From Brevibacterium sp. UMB1308A (lineage in GTDB: Bacteria; Actinomycetota; Actinomycetes; Actinomycetales; Brevibacteriaceae), in assembly GCF_030230605.1 (NCBI RefSeq), contig NZ_JASPDO010000041.1, positions 1 through 12,919 of the forward strand: DNA of 12,919 nt, written 5' to 3'. Numbering within the stretch: the stretch's first letter is position 1; every line of letters starts with the position of its first letter. The translations under genes and the position numbers were made by a program. Below the pieces are notes generated by a model. It did no database searches, had not been told where the DNA came from, and saw only the letters and a program-made list of their open reading frames with translations. Below are positions 7,257-12,919 of the stretch, piece after piece.

Positions 7257-8417
7257 CTACTCACGTAGCCACTGCTTGATGTCTTCAGAGTCCTTGCCTA
7301 GCCCCGGCGGGTCCATGTCATAGCTCACAGGAGTGGCAGACAGTGTGATGGGGTTGGCCACCGTGGGCGTATTTTCCGGAGTCGCAATGGGGTTGAGTCC
7401 CAGTTTTTGTGCCAACGCGACACCCTGCGCGATGTCGTTGATGGGTGCACACGGCACTCCAGCAGCGGTGAGCAGGTCGTACCATTCTTGCGCGGACTTT
7501 CGTGAAAGCGCGTCAATGAGGATGGGCGCTAAGTCAGTGCGGTTGCCGGTGCGTCCGGCGTTGGTTGCGAAGCGTTCGTCGGGAACGACCTCGGGAATTT
7601 CCAGAACCCTGCACAGGGAGGCAAACTGACGGTCATTGCCAACAGCCAGCAGGAGGTCTCCTTCGCCGGTGGGAAGCGGCAGATACGGGTACAGGCTGGG
7701 GTGCTCATTGCCCATCCGGGTGGGTACCACTCCCCCGGTGACAAACGCTGCGGACTGGTTCGCAAGGCCGGACAGTGCGGAACTGAGCAGGTTCGTTTCA
7801 ACGTGCTGGCCTTCGCCGGTTTCTTGCCGGTGGTGCAGGGCAGACACGATGCCCAACGCCGTGTGCAGGCCGGTGATGATGTCGAAGACGGCGAAACCGG
7901 CCTTGGTGGGTTCTCCGCCGGCGGAATCGGGAGCGCCGGTGATGCTCATGAAGCCTGAAAGACCTTGGATGAGAAGGTCGTAGCCGGGTTGCGGGTTATT
8001 TCCGCCAAATCCGGTGATCGAGGCGTACACCACGGACGGATTGGTTTGAGCAACCGTGTCGTAGTCGAGGCCAAACTTCTTCAGACCGCCGGCTTTGAAG
8101 TTTTCGACAACGACGTCGGCGCGGGAGGCAAGTTTCTGGGCAAGGGCGCAGTCGTTTTCGTCTTTGAAGTCCAGGACCACGTCGTGTTTGTTGCGGTTGG
8201 TACCCAGAAAGTAGGTGGCTTCGCCTTCGTGGACCGGTGGGCGCCATCCGCGTGTTTCATCACCCGTGGGGCCCTCAACTTTGATGACGGTTGCGCCCAG
8301 GTCGGCCAGGAGCATGGTTGCGTAAGGGCCGGCGAGCACGCGAGAAAAGTCAGCGACAAGAACGCCTGCGAGGGGCCCAGTGGGGGTGCGGCCAAAAGTG
8401 GGGCGTGACGTAGACAC
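7257..8417 (-). CDS. CaiB/BaiF family (class III) CoA-transferase
   Basis: Class III CoA-transferases move CoA between organic acids, for example from succinyl-CoA to a carboxylate. From the proposed start the protein has 386 residues, usual for the family. VADFSRVLAGPYATMLLADLGA (21-42) with ADLGATVIKVE is the opening signature. NRNKHDVVLDFK (74-85), DVVVENFKAG (101-110) and ITGFGG (134-139) follow, then TGLHTALGIVSALHHRQETG (182-201). At the catalytic position (family GQxVDVxLL) the sequence is GQHVETNLL, so the expected Asp is Glu207. I chose GTG 8417-8415 because AGAAGAGG lies 5 nt before it and the family signature begins about 20 residues in. An in-frame GTG at 8546 would add 43 unconserved residues. 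It is divergent from a LysR-type regulator that may control it. Substrate unknown. Confidence 0.9.
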   Translation of the reverse strand: MSTSRPTFGRTPTGPLAGVLVADFSRVLAGPYATMLLADLGATVIKVEGPTGDETRGWRPPVHEGEATYFLGTNRNKHDVVLDFKDENDCALAQKLASRADVVVENFKAGGLKKFGLDYDTVAQTNPSVVYASITGFGGNNPQPGYDLLIQGLSGFMSITGAPDSAGGEPTKAGFAVFDIITGLHTALGIVSALHHRQETGEGQHVETNLLSSALSGLANQSAAFVTGGVVPTRMGNEHPSLYPYLPLPTGEGDLLLAVGNDRQFASLCRVLEIPEVVPDERFATNAGRTGNRTDLAPILIDALSRKSAQEWYDLLTAAGVPCAPINDIAQGVALAQKLGLNPIATPENTPTVANPITLSATPVSYDMDPPGLGKDSEDIKQWLRE

Positions 8418-8518
8418 AAAAACCTCTTCTTCGTAGGTGTAATGAGTTACATGCTCATCCCATATTCTCACTCTTGGGTCTTTTGCGCCTTCTGCGGTTG
8501 CACATACCGCGGTCACTT

Positions 8519-8537
8519 TGGTGTTATCCTCACCTAA
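8519..8537. promoter_or_regulatory. DtxR/IdeR iron-box-like site upstream of the CoA-transferase
   Basis: Read on the minus strand, the 19-mer TTAGGTGAGGATAACACCA matches the DtxR/IdeR consensus TTAGGTTAGGCTAACCTAA at 14 of 19 positions. One half is almost complete and the other half is poor. It lies about 100 bp upstream of the CoA-transferase start. It could be a real metal-dependent operator or chance; iron control of this gene is not otherwise suggested. Confidence 0.35.
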
Positions 8538-8616
8538 GTGACTCACGGGTAACTTTTAGCGATGCCCCCTTGATTTAACAAGTCGTCTTGACATAAGATC
8601 GGGAGGCTGGACGGCA

Positions 8617-8674
8617 GTGCATATGCATGCACTAGAGTGCATAAGACATTAGCACTCTGGTTGCATCCATGCAC
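8617..8674. promoter_or_regulatory. Phased GTGCAT/ATGCAC half-site array, probable LysR-type operator
   Basis: Half-sites alternate in orientation: GTGCAT (8617-8622), ATGCAC (8627-8632), GTGCAT (8637-8642), exactly 10 bp apart, one helical turn. A further ATGCAC lies at 8669-8674 with TGCAT at 8662-8666, about three turns on. Overlapping this is AGAGTGC-N11-GCACTCT (8634-8640 and 8652-8658), perfect 7-bp arms. LysR-type tetramers bind such multi-site regions between divergent genes. That this regulator binds here is inferred. Confidence 0.55.
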
Positions 8675-8705
8675 TCGCAGTCCACCAGGGCGTCATTGAA
8701 GTCGC

Positions 8706-8723
8706 GCGCTCGCGCGCGAGCGC
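8706..8723. repeat. 18-bp perfect palindrome upstream of LysR
   Basis: GCGCTCGCGCGCGAGCGC is its own reverse complement. It lies about 35 nt before the LysR coding start. It is alternating CG-rich, so it could form a hairpin in the leader mRNA or serve as a protein site. It may also be simple GC-rich sequence. Confidence 0.4.
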
Positions 8724-8757
8724 CAAGCCACCTCGCAGAAAGAAGAGTGTCATCGAC

Positions 8758-9660
8758 CTGAACCAGACCCGAGCATTCCTCGCCGTTGCAGAGGAATTGC
8801 ATTTCGGTCGCGCCGCGGAACGCCTCGGGATTGCACAGCCGCCACTGAGCCGTACAATCAAGCAACTCGAAGACCGCCTGGGGGTTCAGTTATTTAACCG
8901 CACCGCGCGGTTTGTGTCGCTTACCGCAGCGGGCTCAGCGTTAGTGGAACCGGCCAGGGAGATTCTGCGGAGTGTAGAGAAAGCAGAACGCACGGTTCGC
9001 CTAGCTGAAGAAGGCAACATTGGTTCCGTGAACCTTGGTTTTACGATGTCCTCTGGTCGCACTCACGTATCTCAGCTCATTAGGGCGATGCAGCAACAAG
9101 CGCCGGGAATCAAGGTTGAGCTCCATGGCAAGGTGTTCAGCGTGGAGGGGATATCCAGAGTTTTGTCTGGGAAGCTGGACCTGGCGCTGGTGTATACGGA
9201 CTCGTTGCCACCGCGACTCGCAGGGCGCGTCATCAGCCTGGATCGCCACGCCGTGATCACGCCTAAAGATCACCCGCTTACCCAGCTGGACAGGGTGACG
9301 GTTGAGGACATCCAGGACTACGAGTTCGTCATGCTGGCGACTCAGGCCGGGGATTTCGCACGTGAGAACTTCATGCATTGGTGTCATGACGCTGGCTTCA
9401 AACCGCGCGTTGCACAAACCGTCCCAGACTCCATCACCATGGCGTATTGCGTCAACGAAGGTGTGGGCATCGCGGTCAACACCACTCCAGCGCTGGCAGA
9501 CGTGCCGGATACCTCACTGGTGGCTACACCTTTAGAAACCGGGCACGCACCCACCCCGCTGGTCTTGGTGTATCACGAAGAAAACACGTCACCAGCACTC
9601 CGGGAAGTTTTGCGCATCGCAGAAGATGCACTCCCCCACGCACAGTTCGAGCTGCAGTAA
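8758..9660 (+). CDS. LysR-type transcriptional regulator with an unclear start codon
   Basis: LysR regulators are tetrameric DNA-binding proteins with an N-terminal winged helix-turn-helix and a periplasmic-binding-protein-like effector domain. The reading frame gives TRAFLAVAEELHFGRAAERL, then LGIAQPPLSRTIKQLEDRLG, the classic HTH, then LFNRTARFVSLTAAG. The effector domain follows to the end, with a typical total near 300 residues. The start is a problem. The frame is open back to a TAG at 8650-8652 but contains no ATG, GTG or TTG before TTG 8797, which would remove the first part of the HTH. I give CTG 8758, preceded by AGAAGAG (8741-8747) at about 10 nt. A GTG at 8747 is in another frame. 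Either a rare start is used or a one-base indel separates it from a proper start. Likely controls the divergent CoA-transferase. Confidence 0.85.
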   Translation: MNQTRAFLAVAEELHFGRAAERLGIAQPPLSRTIKQLEDRLGVQLFNRTARFVSLTAAGSALVEPAREILRSVEKAERTVRLAEEGNIGSVNLGFTMSSGRTHVSQLIRAMQQQAPGIKVELHGKVFSVEGISRVLSGKLDLALVYTDSLPPRLAGRVISLDRHAVITPKDHPLTQLDRVTVEDIQDYEFVMLATQAGDFARENFMHWCHDAGFKPRVAQTVPDSITMAYCVNEGVGIAVNTTPALADVPDTSLVATPLETGHAPTPLVLVYHEENTSPALREVLRIAEDALPHAQFELQ

Positions 9661-9676
9661 CAGCGGAAGCGGCGGG

Positions 9677-9709
9677 ACACCTCGGCGGTCTCATGAGTTT
9701 GTGAGGTGT
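9677..9709 (+). terminator. Weak inverted repeat between LysR and SDR genes
   Basis: ACACCTC (9677-9683) and GAGGTGT (9703-9709) are exact 7-bp arms with a 19-base loop, 16 nt after the LysR stop. The long loop and lack of a T-tract make a terminator doubtful; it could be an operator. A -10-like TACGCT (9716-9721) follows without a good -35, so the SDR gene may have its own promoter. Confidence 0.25.
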
Positions 9710-9758
9710 GCGGGGTACGCTGAGGGTGGAAGCTTCACCTAGCCCAAAGGAGTGTGTC

Positions 9759-10604
9759 GTGCCACAGTCAACAGATACACAGGCCCTGGCCGTTGTTGCG
9801 TCGAATGCGAATGTGAGCCGGTCGGAGTCGCCTCAGTCGCGTAGGAAGTTCTACCCGCAGCGTTTCAGTGGCAAGGTTGCTGTGGTAACGGGTGCGTCGC
9901 GTGGTATTGGCTTAGGTGTTGCGCAGCGGTTGGCGCGCGAAGGTGCCAAGGTGGTGATTACGGGTCGGAATGCGGACACGCTCGCTGAAGCGACGTCCAC
10001 GATTGGTGGCCCGCTGCAGGTTGTTGGCGTGGCTGGGAAGGCTGATGACCCAGAGCACCGTGAGCAGGTGTTTGCGGTTGCGCGCGAGAAGTTCGGGCCG
10101 GTGGATGTTCTGGTGAACAACGTGGGGATCAACCCGGTGTACGGTCCCATGATTGAGATGGATTTGGATGCTGCGCGCAAAATTTTCGAAGTGAATGCGC
10201 TGGGCGCGTTGGCGTGGGCGCAGGCGGCGTATGAGTCGGGGATGAAGGACCGAGGTGGTTCTGTCCTCAACCTGTCGTCGGTTGCGGCGGCGCGTCAGCC
10301 GGTGGGGATTGGGTTTTACGGTTCGTCGAAGGCGATGGTGGAGCACATCACGCGCCAGTTGGCGATGGAGCTGGGGCCACAGGTGCGCGTGAACGCGGTG
10401 GCACCGGCTGTGGTGAAAACCAAGTTTGCGGAGAAGTTGTATGAGGGGCGTGAGGACCAGGTGTCCGCGGAGTACCCCATGAAGCGTCTGGGTGAGCCCG
10501 AGGACGTCGCCGCTGCCGCTGCTTTCCTCCTGTCCGATGAGGCGAGTTGGATCACCGGCCAGGTGCTCACGCTGGATGGTGGCCGCAGCCTGGGCGGCGA
10601 GTAG
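9759..10604 (+). CDS. SDR family NAD(P)-dependent oxidoreductase (FabG-like)
   Basis: Classical SDRs oxidise alcohols or reduce ketones with NAD(P)(H). The protein has 281 residues from the chosen start. The cofactor motif TGASRGIG is at 44-51, NNVG at 120-123 (usually NNAG), Asn146 in the FEVNALG segment, Ser173/174 in LNLSS, and the catalytic YGSSK at 187-191. The end, WITGQVLTLDGGRSLGGE, is typical of FabG-like members. About 34 residues rich in Ser, Ala and Gln precede the usual start of the fold, an unusual but modest extension. GTG 9759 is chosen because AAAGGAG (9746-9752) sits 6 nt before it; a GTG at 9708 lacks such a site. It follows LysR by 98 bp and meets the next gene tail to tail with no intervening base. 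Substrate unknown; a ketoacyl or hydroxyacyl compound is plausible. Confidence 0.92.
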   Translation: MPQSTDTQALAVVASNANVSRSESPQSRRKFYPQRFSGKVAVVTGASRGIGLGVAQRLAREGAKVVITGRNADTLAEATSTIGGPLQVVGVAGKADDPEHREQVFAVAREKFGPVDVLVNNVGINPVYGPMIEMDLDAARKIFEVNALGALAWAQAAYESGMKDRGGSVLNLSSVAAARQPVGIGFYGSSKAMVEHITRQLAMELGPQVRVNAVAPAVVKTKFAEKLYEGREDQVSAEYPMKRLGEPEDVAAAAAFLLSDEASWITGQVLTLDGGRSLGGE

Positions 10605-12599
10605 TTACTTAGTACGGGATTTGGCGCGCTTGAGAAGCGACCGCGCCGAGTCTTTCATTAAGCGAACCGAACCGGCAAGACTCTTGCCCTGTGGCACTCG
10701 GGCGTCTGGGCAGTCGCACGTGGCAATCGGCTGCATGTCCTCGGCAACAACGGTGGGAACCTGCTCCACTGCGGAAATGGTTGTCCATGACGCATTCTGC
10801 CAGGACTTTATTCCCCGCATATCGGCGTGAGCACGTAAGCCGACCCGAACCTCGGCCCCCACACGTAGATTACGCACGGTCACGCGGACTGGTAGAGACG
10901 TGGCGGCACCGTCGCACTCCAGGAGAGGCTCATCGTCGACGAGAACTTCCCAGCTGAACTTGCCTCGGTTCTTTGCGCATTCGTACGGCTGGTTAATGGT
11001 GAACTGAAGCGCCCCATTTGCTTCGATCTGTGTAAAAAGCACTGAGGCAAGAGCATTTCTCACAAAGTAATCGGCGGGAATGTATAGAGTTCGGTCATGC
11101 AAAACCTCGACTTCCTCGTTGTCTTCCGCCGACTCTGGGGCGTCGAAACGTGGCTCGAAAAGTGGTACTGGCGCGTTGCGTTCGGCCTTACTGTCACGGA
11201 ACTGTTCGTACAGGTTGCGACGATCGTTGGTACCAATGAAGTTCAGAAGAGGCGCGTTGCGGTTAATCAGTTCGCGTAGCGCAAAGGCCTCGGCACGTTC
11301 AGCGGGCGAAAACGACAGGAGAATCTCGTATATCTCGCGGGTGGAAACTGGCAAAACGGTTTCGTAGACCACGTCTTGTTCATTCATGATTTCGGCGTGC
11401 CATTTACCCAGCCGAACCTCCCAGTAGAGAAGGTCAGTCATGAGGAAATCGAAGTGATCACACGAGTAACCGAGCTGTTCTGCGCGCTTGATCCGTTCTT
11501 GTGACTCTGGCAGGCCCAAAAGTTGTAAAGCTACAGTGGCGCTGACTGATGGCGCGCGCCAGAAACGTTTGACCACCTCGAGCCCGTTTCCACGCAGATG
11601 GACCCAACCCGGCTCAGCAAACACTTCTCGGTAGGCCGGCAAAAGTCCCTGCAGGTGGTTCTGCCATGTGTTGCTTCGAACGGTCTGATGGATCTTTGGA
11701 CTAGTTTTGGGAAGGTTCGCGATGTCAAGAAACTGGTGAGACTTAAGCGGGGTCAGGTCTATCAGTTGGGTGACGAGGTCTTGGTCCAGAGCCATCATCT
11801 GATCACGAAAAGTCGCGGTGCGAGCTTTCTCTAGGCCGTAAGTGTAGCCCGCCATGTTGTGCCAGTACGGGCGAGACATAGCGAGAATGAACCGACTGTC
11901 GACACCACCAGTAACTGACACAGCAATTTTGTCACCGAATCGATCAGCCACGTTGCCAAGAACTCGGTTCATTAGGGTTTGTACGCGACTTAACTTATCC
12001 TCTAAGTCCCATTCGGTGTATCGATTCTTCTCCATAGGATAAAATCGCTTAACGGAGCCACTGTTGGCTTTCAGTGCAAAGTTGGGAAGCAGTTGCCACA
12101 CGCCAGCGCATAAGGTGCTGTCAAGATCTTTTTCAGTTCGTGTGGAGCTTCCGCTCAGTTTCTTACCAGCCGTTCGAGCAAGCAACTTGAGATGAGAAGC
12201 TACGATGTCACCGTCTTCCGTGTAATACACGGTTCGCAAACCTGAAGGGTCGTTGAACACATGTACGTCATCATTTTCAATGACGAATACCACGTAACGG
12301 CCTGCGACTTTTCCTATGTGCTCGTAAAAATCGTTCCACTCGCGTGCAAAAGAACGTAAGAGTCCGCCTGCAACAGACTCGCCCACATGCTCCGAGGTAT
12401 CAATCCATAGTCCCCTTATGATAACGAGCGCTTGCGCATCACTGGCCTGGTCCTGTTGCGTGGCGTTGTCCGCCCACAGCGTCCAACCGCCAACTAACTC
12501 TTGTGGCGTGAAATGAGCTACCGCGTGAAATGACCTACAGGTAAGCACAAACCCTTTCGAAAAGGGTACGTCGCGCCAGTCCTGCACCGAGTTCGCCAT
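10605..12599 (-). CDS. Asparagine-synthetase-like protein with degenerate amidotransferase domain and C-terminal beta extension
   Basis: This is a 664-residue, three-part protein. Residues 1-145 resemble the N-terminal glutamine-amidotransferase fold of AsnB (GRYVVFV, then NDPSGLRTVYY at 116-126) but lack the Cys2 nucleophile, since the protein starts MANS, so glutamine hydrolysis is not expected. The synthetase part has the PP-loop SVTGGVDSR (228-236), which binds ATP and adenylates a carboxylate, then LRGNGLEVVKRFWR (335-348) and YWEVRLGKW (392-400), seen in asparagine-synthase-related proteins of polysaccharide loci. From about 495 follows a beta-rich extension of roughly 120 residues with a basic tail. 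There is no signal peptide or membrane span. The ATG has no good ribosome site and lies inside the upstream small ORF, suggesting coupling. Lines sampled within the gene have only 43-50 % GC. It may form an amide on a glycan or small molecule. A lasso cyclase is possible but unsupported. Confidence 0.82.
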   Translation of the reverse strand: MANSVQDWRDVPFSKGFVLTCRSFHAVAHFTPQELVGGWTLWADNATQQDQASDAQALVIIRGLWIDTSEHVGESVAGGLLRSFAREWNDFYEHIGKVAGRYVVFVIENDDVHVFNDPSGLRTVYYTEDGDIVASHLKLLARTAGKKLSGSSTRTEKDLDSTLCAGVWQLLPNFALKANSGSVKRFYPMEKNRYTEWDLEDKLSRVQTLMNRVLGNVADRFGDKIAVSVTGGVDSRFILAMSRPYWHNMAGYTYGLEKARTATFRDQMMALDQDLVTQLIDLTPLKSHQFLDIANLPKTSPKIHQTVRSNTWQNHLQGLLPAYREVFAEPGWVHLRGNGLEVVKRFWRAPSVSATVALQLLGLPESQERIKRAEQLGYSCDHFDFLMTDLLYWEVRLGKWHAEIMNEQDVVYETVLPVSTREIYEILLSFSPAERAEAFALRELINRNAPLLNFIGTNDRRNLYEQFRDSKAERNAPVPLFEPRFDAPESAEDNEEVEVLHDRTLYIPADYFVRNALASVLFTQIEANGALQFTINQPYECAKNRGKFSWEVLVDDEPLLECDGAATSLPVRVTVRNLRVGAEVRVGLRAHADMRGIKSWQNASWTTISAVEQVPTVVAEDMQPIATCDCPDARVPQGKSLAGSVRLMKDSARSLLKRAKSRTK
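12506..12539. repeat. Imperfect tandem 17-bp duplication inside the asparagine-synthetase-like gene
   Basis: Copies 12506-12522 and 12523-12539 match at 15 of 17 positions (core GCGTGAAATGA). The unit is not a multiple of three, so the two copies are read in different frames and encode part of residues 21-31. The small upstream ORF stops within the second copy. Confidence 0.6.
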
Positions 12600-12843
12600 C
12601 TAATAAATCTTTGTCTTTTTCCACACGGTAGCGGCCACGCCGCCCTGCTAGATCGAGCGCCAAATCCCGCTCGGCCCGTTCCGGATATTGCGTCACGTAT
12701 CCCTTGTGGAAGACTGTTTTGATTGTAGCCGTGGACGATGTCTGGCCGTCGATGACCGTATCCCGGCACCTTCCGTGAACTACAGTCGCAAGGGCATACC
12801 AGTGCTGTGATCCGGCTCCACCTGTTGTTCCCGTTACATTCAT
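12535..12843 (-). CDS. Small hypothetical protein, unrecognised
   Basis: This is a 102-residue ORF starting MNVTGTTGGAGSQHWYALAT. I recognise no family. It has no signal peptide or membrane segment and is basic and Arg-rich toward the C terminus. In favour of it being real: GATGAGGA lies 7 nt before the ATG, a good ribosome site, and the ATG overlaps by ATGA the stop of an open frame that enters from the window edge. Against: it overlaps the next gene by 65 nt in another frame, more than usual, and it uses rare codons such as TTA-TTA. It may be longer or shorter in truth if an indel is present. The overlap could provide translational coupling to the asparagine-synthetase-like gene, which lacks its own ribosome site. 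Confidence 0.45.
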   Translation of the reverse strand: MNVTGTTGGAGSQHWYALATVVHGRCRDTVIDGQTSSTATIKTVFHKGYVTQYPERAERDLALDLAGRRGRYRVEKDKDLLDGELGAGLARRTLFERVCAYL

Positions 12844-12919
12844 TTGTAGGTCCTCATCAGAGGATCTGGTCGCTGGTCCTGGTATGGCTTTTTTGCCCTG
12901 TCATCGATGATCCGGGGGG
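12840..12919 (-). CDS. Possible 3' end of an upstream gene, cut by the window edge
   Basis: One minus-strand frame is open from the edge and ends in TGA at 12842-12840, encoding about 25 residues ending DPLMRTYK. Its stop overlaps the ATG of the small ORF (ATGA), a common operon junction. The stretch is too short to identify, and an open frame of this length is expected by chance, so it rests mainly on the overlap. Confidence 0.35.
   Translation of the reverse strand, partial: PRIIDDRAKKPYQDQRPDPLMRTYK

Larger units (their letters stand above)
8418..8757. other. Intergenic regulatory region between divergent CoA-transferase and LysR genes
   Basis: This is 340 bp without a supported gene. 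From left to right it holds the CoA-transferase ribosome site, an iron-box-like sequence (8519-8537), a weak minus-strand promoter candidate (TTGTTA 8576-8581, 17 bp, TAAAAG 8553-8558), the half-site array (8617-8674) and an 18-bp palindrome (8706-8723). The divergent layout is the classic one for a LysR-type regulator acting on its neighbour and on itself. Confidence 0.6.

Noticed and set aside
8588..8593. TTGACA resembling a perfect -35 on the plus strand
   Set aside because: No TAnnnT hexamer lies 16-19 bp downstream; the bases there are GC-rich (near ACGGCA), so a LysR promoter here is not supported.
8669..8761. 30-codon plus-strand ORF before LysR as a leader peptide
   Set aside because: It lacks a ribosome site and any repeated regulatory codon. 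It is mentioned only because its TGA overlaps the proposed CTG start.
9912..10346. Minus-strand frames inside the SDR gene
   Set aside because: They are antisense to the SDR catalytic region and show only Arg/His-rich composition.
10605..12843. Lasso-peptide cyclase with a precursor peptide upstream
   Set aside because: Lasso cyclases are also asparagine-synthetase-like, but no leader peptidase or RRE-like gene is seen and the 102-residue ORF has no obvious core peptide. The ligase has features of glycan-cluster relatives.
1..12919. tRNA genes, CRISPR arrays, insertion sequences, attachment sites
   Set aside because: No cloverleaf-like T-loop signature, regularly spaced direct repeats, transposase-like frame or flanking duplication was found on either strand by eye.

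Overview
The window looks like a stretch of an actinobacterial chromosome, probably from a Micrococcales-type genus. The genus cannot be fixed from the sequence alone. The signs are fairly high GC coding regions, GTG starts, AGGAG-type ribosome sites, a HAIR (HspR) operator in front of clpB, a DUF5926 gene coupled to a monofunctional pheA, and a possible leaderless gene. All genes are chromosomal in character. There are no tRNA or rRNA genes, transposases, phage genes or CRISPR arrays.

Left part (1-4315): clpB (disaggregase, minus strand) has an HspR-type inverted repeat in its promoter region. Divergent from it is an extended-SDR, epimerase-like protein whose catalytic Ser/Tyr/Lys positions all appear substituted. 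Next comes a short solo HicB-like protein with its own promoter and no HicA toxin beside it. This part ends in a perfect 24-bp-arm hairpin between the HicB-like gene and pheA. A related arm lies just after the clpB stop at the window edge, so the hairpin seems to belong to a repeated family of intergenic palindromes.

Middle part (4315-8417, all minus strand): in transcription order there is a CaiB/BaiF CoA-transferase, galE, a DUF5926 gene and pheA. The last two overlap by one base (TAATG). The DUF5926 gene has no Shine-Dalgarno but a -10-like hexamer six bases before its ATG, as in leaderless actinobacterial mRNAs.

The 8418-8757 intergenic region is the richest non-coding stretch. It separates the CoA-transferase from a divergent LysR-type regulator. 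It holds a DtxR/IdeR-like site, a 10-bp-phased array of GTGCAT/ATGCAC half-sites, a wider inverted repeat and an 18-bp perfect palindrome. The LysR reading frame has no ATG, GTG or TTG early enough to supply a complete DNA-binding domain. An SDR oxidoreductase follows LysR on the same strand. CoA-transferase, regulator and SDR may form one acyl-CoA metabolic locus, which is an inference.

Right part (10605-12919, minus strand): a 664-residue asparagine-synthetase-like protein has an intact PP-loop, a degenerate N-terminal amidotransferase-like domain without the Cys2 nucleophile, and a C-terminal beta-rich extension. Its sampled GC (about 43-50 %) is below that of clpB (a sampled line is 67 %). 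Upstream are a small unrecognised ORF with a good ribosome site and, overlapping it by ATGA, what may be the 3' end of another gene. This edge could be the start of a horizontally acquired surface-glycan or specialised-metabolite cluster lying mostly outside the window.
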